A DNA stretch of 64,000 bases from Spirochaetota bacterium (GTDB lineage: Bacteria > Spirochaetota > Spirochaetia > Treponematales > Treponemataceae). The stretch is from the NCBI GenBank assembly GCA_023443865.1, contig JAEZST010000006.1, positions 225,439 to 289,438 on the forward strand, written 5' to 3'. The translations under genes and the position numbers were made by a program. Positions 60,276-64,000 of the stretch are shown here, in pieces. Position 1 is the stretch's first letter; each line of letters starts with the position of its first letter. A model generated the notes under the pieces. That model had not been told where the DNA came from. It saw nothing but the letters and a program-made list of their open reading frames with translations, and searched no databases.

Positions 60276-60362
60276 GGAAGAGTAGTGGCGGGTGGCCGTC
60301 AGAATGTCATACGTGCGTGCCGTTAGTCAGACGTATCACTGGTTCAATTCCAGTCTCTTCCA
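60276..60362 (+). ncRNA. tRNA-like 87-nt sequence
   Basis: Acceptor GGAAGAG/CTCTTCC with A discriminator and T-arm ACTGG-TTCAATT-CCAGT in exact tRNA geometry. A D-arm GTGG/CCGT with two wobble pairs is possible. The anticodon arm is not canonical: instead ATACGT...ACGTAT encloses 16 nt. Same length as the tRNA at 56574. Decayed or strongly altered tRNA. Confidence 0.45.
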
Positions 60363-60364
60363 AT

Positions 60365-60452
60365 AGCCCGTATGGGTGAAAACGTTGCCGGTCGAAACCG
60401 GAGCTTGAGTTCAGCCAGGCCGGGGAGGGGAGCAATCTTCTCCCTGGCCAAA
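60365..60452 (+). ncRNA. Hairpins downstream of the tRNA-like sequence
   Basis: CCGGT-CGAA-ACCGG (60388-60401) and GGGAG-CAATCTT-CTCCC (60428-60444) within GCCAGG...CCTGGC. Possibly the leader of the replication genes; no T-run follows. Confidence 0.4.
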
Positions 60453-60493
60453 TTTTACTCCATAATAAGAAAAACTGAATAAGGATTAAGATT

Positions 60494-60856
60494 GTGCAAC
60501 AAACCATACTGGGATTTTCTCAAATACAACTTATTGAATACAACCTTACCATCATCGACGCGCATTTACTACGTTGGTTTATCGATTGTATCGTCGGAGA
60601 ACCATTTATTGCAGAACCGTTATCGAAGACGCCGCGCTATTATCCAATAAATTACCAGAGCGTGATTGATGAACTACCATCATTCAATATTCATAATCCC
60701 AGAGTTATTTCCCGTCATTTTAATGCACTGTGTAAATGCGGTTTACTAGAGAAAAAGATAGAAAAAACCGGAGAAGGAACCTCTATTTCTTTTACGTACT
60801 CAAACAGTAAGCTAAAAGAGCTCCTCTCAATAGAAGAAGGGGAGGTCTTACTATGA
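60494..60856 (+). CDS. Winged-helix-type protein before the replication initiator
   Basis: 120 residues, GTG start with AAGGA. LIEYNLTIIDAHLLRWFIDC, YYPINYQSVIDELPSFNIHN, RHFNALCKCGLLEKKIEKTG. The pattern (helices, then a GLLEKK...SISFTYS wing) fits a winged helix as in replication organisers of phages and plasmids. Overlaps the next gene by 4 nt, so it is likely a replication partner. Confidence 0.65.
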   Translation: MQQTILGFSQIQLIEYNLTIIDAHLLRWFIDCIVGEPFIAEPLSKTPRYYPINYQSVIDELPSFNIHNPRVISRHFNALCKCGLLEKKIEKTGEGTSISFTYSNSKLKELLSIEEGEVLL

Positions 60857-62043
60857 TGCATTCTTTTGATAGTGAAGTCGCGGAACTTTTCCATGATGCA
60901 AATATTGCTACTGTATTTCAGAATTTATGCTACTGGATTATCCACAATAAGACAAATGAGAAGAATAGGCAGAAAATTGAGATAGACGGTGAATCGGTAG
61001 ACCGTTACTTTACTTACAATAGTATTCAGGCATTTTTAAAACAGTTTCCCTACTTTTCTAAGAAACAGATCGAAAACTACCTTACGAAATTAAGAACTGC
61101 CGGTCTTATAGCGAAAGGCAATTTCAATGAAATGGGCTTTGATCGAACTAGTTGGTATTGTTTGGTTAATGAAGATTACTGGATGAATAAATACCTCACG
61201 CCCTCACCTCAAGCATCAAAGCGCAAAGACGATACCCCCGAACCTCAAAACGAGGATCAGTCTGCAACGGATGCCAATAAACCGGAAACACCTTACGAAA
61301 ACCCGGAAAGTAATCAATCAGAAGACCAAACAGAGGTCGAAATCTCCAATTCTTCCATTTCCCCAAACGGGGAAATGCATTTCCCCAAAACGGGAAATGC
61401 ATTTCTCCAAAACGGGAAATGCATTTCTCCAAACGGGGAAATCGAATTCCCCAAACGGGGAAATGCATTTCTCCAAACGGGGAAACCAATACCAGATATA
61501 AACACACATCTTAAACCAAATTTAAAACCAAATACTGCTTCTGCTCTACGGGAATTGCTCGTTGAACTCGATCCGACGCTTGTTTTCGACCAAGAATTCT
61601 ACCCAGCCGCAGAAGATTTTCTAAAATCTCAAAACCTCGGAGAAGATTATGTCCGCTGGTTTTATCAAAACCTCAAAAAATCAACGCGAATCGTGAATCT
61701 TCCAGGATATTTCTTCAAGGTTTTCTTTCAGGATGTTTATATAACGCGCTATAAAGCTTTCATCGCCGCCAATACGAAGGCTACACCGCAAGCGCCGAAG
61801 CCCTATTTCTGTCCAGTGTGTGGTCTTGAACAAAACGTTACGAGTGGTACGAGAGCCTGTGCCCGCTGTGATTCCCCACTCGATCCAGCGGAAGATGATA
61901 TTGCCAAGTATCAAGCCCTTTACGGCATGGACGACTCAACAAAAGAGCTATATATAGCCGCCCGCTCCCGTGTGTTACGATCCGGTGGCAACGTAGGAGA
62001 AAAACTTAAAGACCTTGATAAGCAATTCGGGTTAGTAAGTTAA
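60853..62043 (+). CDS. Replication initiator with internal iterons
   Basis: 396 residues. N-terminal winged helix (NLCYWIIHNKTNEKNRQKIE, YNSIQAFLKQFPYFSKKQIE, LRTAGLIAKGNFNEMGFDRT), a polar linker, then repeats of the FPKxGNAFLQNGK type encoded by six iterons, and a C-terminal domain with a Cys4 zinc site (CPVC ... CARC, about 317-338). This is the architecture of lambda-O-like initiators whose origin lies in their own gene. Family not further resolved. Confidence 0.78.
   Translation: MMHSFDSEVAELFHDANIATVFQNLCYWIIHNKTNEKNRQKIEIDGESVDRYFTYNSIQAFLKQFPYFSKKQIENYLTKLRTAGLIAKGNFNEMGFDRTSWYCLVNEDYWMNKYLTPSPQASKRKDDTPEPQNEDQSATDANKPETPYENPESNQSEDQTEVEISNSSISPNGEMHFPKTGNAFLQNGKCISPNGEIEFPKRGNAFLQTGKPIPDINTHLKPNLKPNTASALRELLVELDPTLVFDQEFYPAAEDFLKSQNLGEDYVRWFYQNLKKSTRIVNLPGYFFKVFFQDVYITRYKAFIAANTKATPQAPKPYFCPVCGLEQNVTSGTRACARCDSPLDPAEDDIAKYQALYGMDDSTKELYIAARSRVLRSGGNVGEKLKDLDKQFGLVS
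61358..61485 (+). repeat. Six 22-bp iterons, candidate origin of replication
   Basis: Units begin at 61358, 61380, 61402, 61424, 61447 and 61468. The consensus TTTCYCCAAAMSGGGAAATG, with CA between units, contains the dyad TTTCCCC-AAAC-GGGGAAA. Units 1-3 are exactly 22 nt; unit 4 is 23, unit 5 is 21, so phase changes little. They are in frame with the initiator gene. Confidence 0.85.
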
Positions 62044-62044
62044 C

Positions 62045-63274
62045 GTGAAACACTTCATCGGGGTTGAGGACTACAAAATAAGCCCTACCTGGAAAGCCCC
62101 AAGGAAAAAACACACCGTTGCCATCGGACTCATGGCCCTCTATGCGCTTAAGAAGTACAACTCGCATAAGAAAAAAAAGGGGAGCGGGGGAGGCTTTAGA
62201 AAAGTAAGCGGTCCTGCGAAAGATACGCGACAGCGGTGCACGGTTAGGATGCACTACTCAAAAAGCTTTGAAGCCCATAAAGAACAAATTAACAACTATT
62301 TGGTCAAGGAAGGAAAAGGAAGGGACGGCGTTAAACCTACTCTTTACGGTACGCTAGAAGACGAATATCGAAAGAATATGACCGCAAAAAACTTTAGGAT
62401 ATTCTTGAGCCCTACATCCAATTCCATACCACTTTCTTCCCTTGCGAATACGTTTGTTTCATCCCTGGAAATGCAGACTGGGTACAAACTCTACTGGGTT
62501 GCCGCCGAGCACTACGACACGGCGCATCATCATGTTCACCTATTGATTAACGGAACAGACAAGGACGGTAAAGACGTTTTTTTTCCGCGCGATATTGTTA
62601 AAACCTTTATGAGGGAAACTGCCCGAGATATTTGTACATCGCTTGTCGGCCCTAGAACAAGGGAAGATATAGCTCTTGAGAAAGAAGGCTTGATAACGGC
62701 AAATCGATATACCTACCTCGATGAAAAATTGAAATCGCGTATCGAAACAGGTGGAATCCTAAAAAAGTACGCCGTGGAGCACAATGATACCGCGAGACGC
62801 CGACTTGACCACCTTACTAAACTCGGCCTGTGCCGATATGAAGATGACCGATATATTTTTACCCCCGAGTGGGAGAAAACGCTTAAAACGAATGGTAAAT
62901 ACAATGCCTTCATTTCCTCGAAAGAGGTACTTAAATACACGAATGAAAAAAATCTCACGCTCTATGACGGATCGCAAGGAAGCGTATCTGGAGTAATCAC
63001 GAAAATCTACAGAACCGACGAAGTTTCTGATAACCACGCCATATTGCTTGAAAGCATTGACGGCAAGGCATACTTCATACCTCTTTTCCGTAAACCAGCG
63101 GTAACAGGCGGCCAACTTATAGAAGTGGTTCCCGAGAAGAATCAAAAGGGAAGGCTCACTCCGAAAATATACAAGCGGACTAAAGACGAAATAGAGATTG
63201 AATGCGTAAAGCATGATTATCGTAAAGGATTTGCAGATTCGGTGCGAAGAAACGGCCTTGAACGAAATATGTAA
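62045..63274 (+). CDS. Relaxase/mobilisation nuclease
   Basis: 409 residues, GTG start 1 nt after the initiator stop. The HUH-type motif is VAAEHYDTAHHHVHLLINGT (about 155-174), and KDGKDVFFPRDIVKTFMRE follows, as in VirD2/DUF3363-type relaxases. The upstream RMHYSKSFEAHKEQINNYLV resembles their Tyr-containing segment. C-terminal half is a helical and beta region (VSGVITKIYRTDEVSDNHAI) as in DUF3363. Nicks oriT for transfer. No oriT is identified. Confidence 0.82.
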   Translation: MKHFIGVEDYKISPTWKAPRKKHTVAIGLMALYALKKYNSHKKKKGSGGGFRKVSGPAKDTRQRCTVRMHYSKSFEAHKEQINNYLVKEGKGRDGVKPTLYGTLEDEYRKNMTAKNFRIFLSPTSNSIPLSSLANTFVSSLEMQTGYKLYWVAAEHYDTAHHHVHLLINGTDKDGKDVFFPRDIVKTFMRETARDICTSLVGPRTREDIALEKEGLITANRYTYLDEKLKSRIETGGILKKYAVEHNDTARRRLDHLTKLGLCRYEDDRYIFTPEWEKTLKTNGKYNAFISSKEVLKYTNEKNLTLYDGSQGSVSGVITKIYRTDEVSDNHAILLESIDGKAYFIPLFRKPAVTGGQLIEVVPEKNQKGRLTPKIYKRTKDEIEIECVKHDYRKGFADSVRRNGLERNM

Positions 63275-63302
63275 GTAAGGATGATGAGGAGGATGAAAAA
63301 CA

Positions 63303-64000
63303 ATGGATGAGAAAAACGACAAAGTAATATCGAAAATCAAGAAGCTTCTTGCGCTCTCCAAATCGACCAATGCCAATGAAAGCGCAACCGCGCTTGAAAT
63401 GGCTCAGCGGCTCATAAAGGAATATGAAATTTCCTACGATCTGGTAAGCGACATCGAAATAACTGAGAATAAAATCGAAACCCATTCTGGTAAAAAACCT
63501 CCTTATTTTGAAATGATTCTGGTTGGAAATATTGCTGATGCCTTCGGGTGTGAAGCCGCGTATGGGTATCTACGTCATCGAGAAGACTGGACGCCTGTTT
63601 ATGGACACACCTTTGTTGGTGTTTCGCATAGGGCTGAAGTTGCTTCCTACATGGCAGACGTTCTCTTAAGGAAGCTGAAGAAAGCTCGAACCGAATACGT
63701 TAAAAGCCTCTCACGCGTGAGAATTCGGAAAAATAAGACAAAACGCGCCGATGATTTTTGCATCGGCTGGGTTATGTCCGTTTCTAGTAAACTGAGTGAT
63801 TTTACCAACACTGAAGCTGAAAAAAGCGCCTTATCAAACTTTATCGAAAAACTTAATTGGAGAGATGACTTACAAACAATCAAACGTGGTGAAATTGATT
63901 ATGCCAAAGATTTTCAAAAAGGTAGTTTGGCCGGGGACGATATAGAGCTACACCACGGCGTCAAGGGGAAGGCGAATAGCACACTACTTCTCGAATCCGT
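63303..64000 (+). CDS. DUF2786-domain protein, 3'-truncated by the window edge
   Basis: 232 visible codons. The N-terminal KVISKIKKLLALSKSTNANE and SATALEMAQRLIKEYEIS are the DUF2786 helical motif. Further on GNIADAFGCEAAY, FVGVSHRAEVASYMADVLLR and RKNKTKRADDFCIGWV. DUF2786 proteins are frequent on phages and conjugative elements and have no established function. Start at ATG 63303; an ATG at 63292 hits a stop after five codons. Confidence 0.75.
   Translation, partial: MDEKNDKVISKIKKLLALSKSTNANESATALEMAQRLIKEYEISYDLVSDIEITENKIETHSGKKPPYFEMILVGNIADAFGCEAAYGYLRHREDWTPVYGHTFVGVSHRAEVASYMADVLLRKLKKARTEYVKSLSRVRIRKNKTKRADDFCIGWVMSVSSKLSDFTNTEAEKSALSNFIEKLNWRDDLQTIKRGEIDYAKDFQKGSLAGDDIELHHGVKGKANSTLLLES

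Noticed and set aside
1..64000. CRISPR array.
   Set aside because: No regularly spaced direct repeats with unique spacers; the only regular array is the iteron set without spacers.
40361..64000. Known insertion sequence or transposase.
   Set aside because: No DDE, serine or HUH-Y1 transposase found; the structured repeats have no linked transposase.

Overview
The window has two unlike halves. Positions 1-40360 are GC-rich chromosome with short intergenic gaps. Positions 40361-64000 are a mosaic accessory region that begins directly after a tRNA-Lys gene. The gene set (DUF342 polymer-forming protein, bactofilin, many lipoproteins, a peptide ABC transporter, MutS2, ferritin) and the protein style suggest a spirochaete of the Treponema/Spirochaeta kind; this is recognition from memory and not tested.

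Chromosomal half: serC (partial), pgi and argR, with an ARG box before argR; a DUF342 protein; a zinc-ribbon protein-murI-rsgA-mutS2 run; a pentapeptide protein with an MBL-fold hydrolase; a secreted HExxH protein; uncharacterised genes, a TSUP transporter and a phospholipase-C-like protein. Then comes an SOS-like unit: an S24 repressor divergent from umuDC-DUF72, in which UmuD is made in the already processed UmuD' form and lacks its catalytic dyad. Next are a MarR regulator with a four-domain sulfur-transfer oxidoreductase, ferritin, an oppABCDF operon (oppA first, separated from oppB by a terminator hairpin), a TPR protein, a SASA esterase, a CorA protein with GMS instead of GMN, pta, and a tyrA-bactofilin-TPR-mtaB-lipoprotein-outer membrane protein run that ends at tRNA-Lys. 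Several genes have a good -35/-10 pair whose -10 ends only 6-10 nt before the start codon, which implies leaderless or nearly leaderless mRNAs.

Accessory half: (i) 40361-42188 is AT-rich and holds one copy of a ~350-bp structured repeat, an immunity-like gene and an orphan Rhs toxin tip. (ii) 42282-47507 is GC-rich and holds two tyrosine recombinases, a 32-bp perfect palindrome, a helicase-like ATPase, ParA and two small genes. (iii) 47747-48762 has an XRE regulator and a RelE-like toxin-antitoxin pair. (iv) 48906-55752 has the second copy of the structured repeat, a small immunity-like gene and a 2091-residue SpvB/Rhs protein with a JAMM-type tip. (v) 55753-64000 is a plasmid-like backbone: an inverted repeat with a DnaA box, tRNA-like sequences between two nearly identical palindromes, ParA/ParB, SSB, a secreted nuclease, small proteins, a replication initiator with six 22-bp iterons inside its coding sequence, a relaxase and a DUF2786 protein cut by the window end.

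The most unusual system is the pair of Rhs tip cassettes. Each has the same end-of-core DNA (28 nt, one mismatch) on the toxin side and the structured repeat on the immunity side, an arrangement suited to swapping toxin/immunity tips by recombination. The two repeats differ by compensatory changes in at least one stem and by replaced hairpins at fixed positions, so the fold seems to be under selection.
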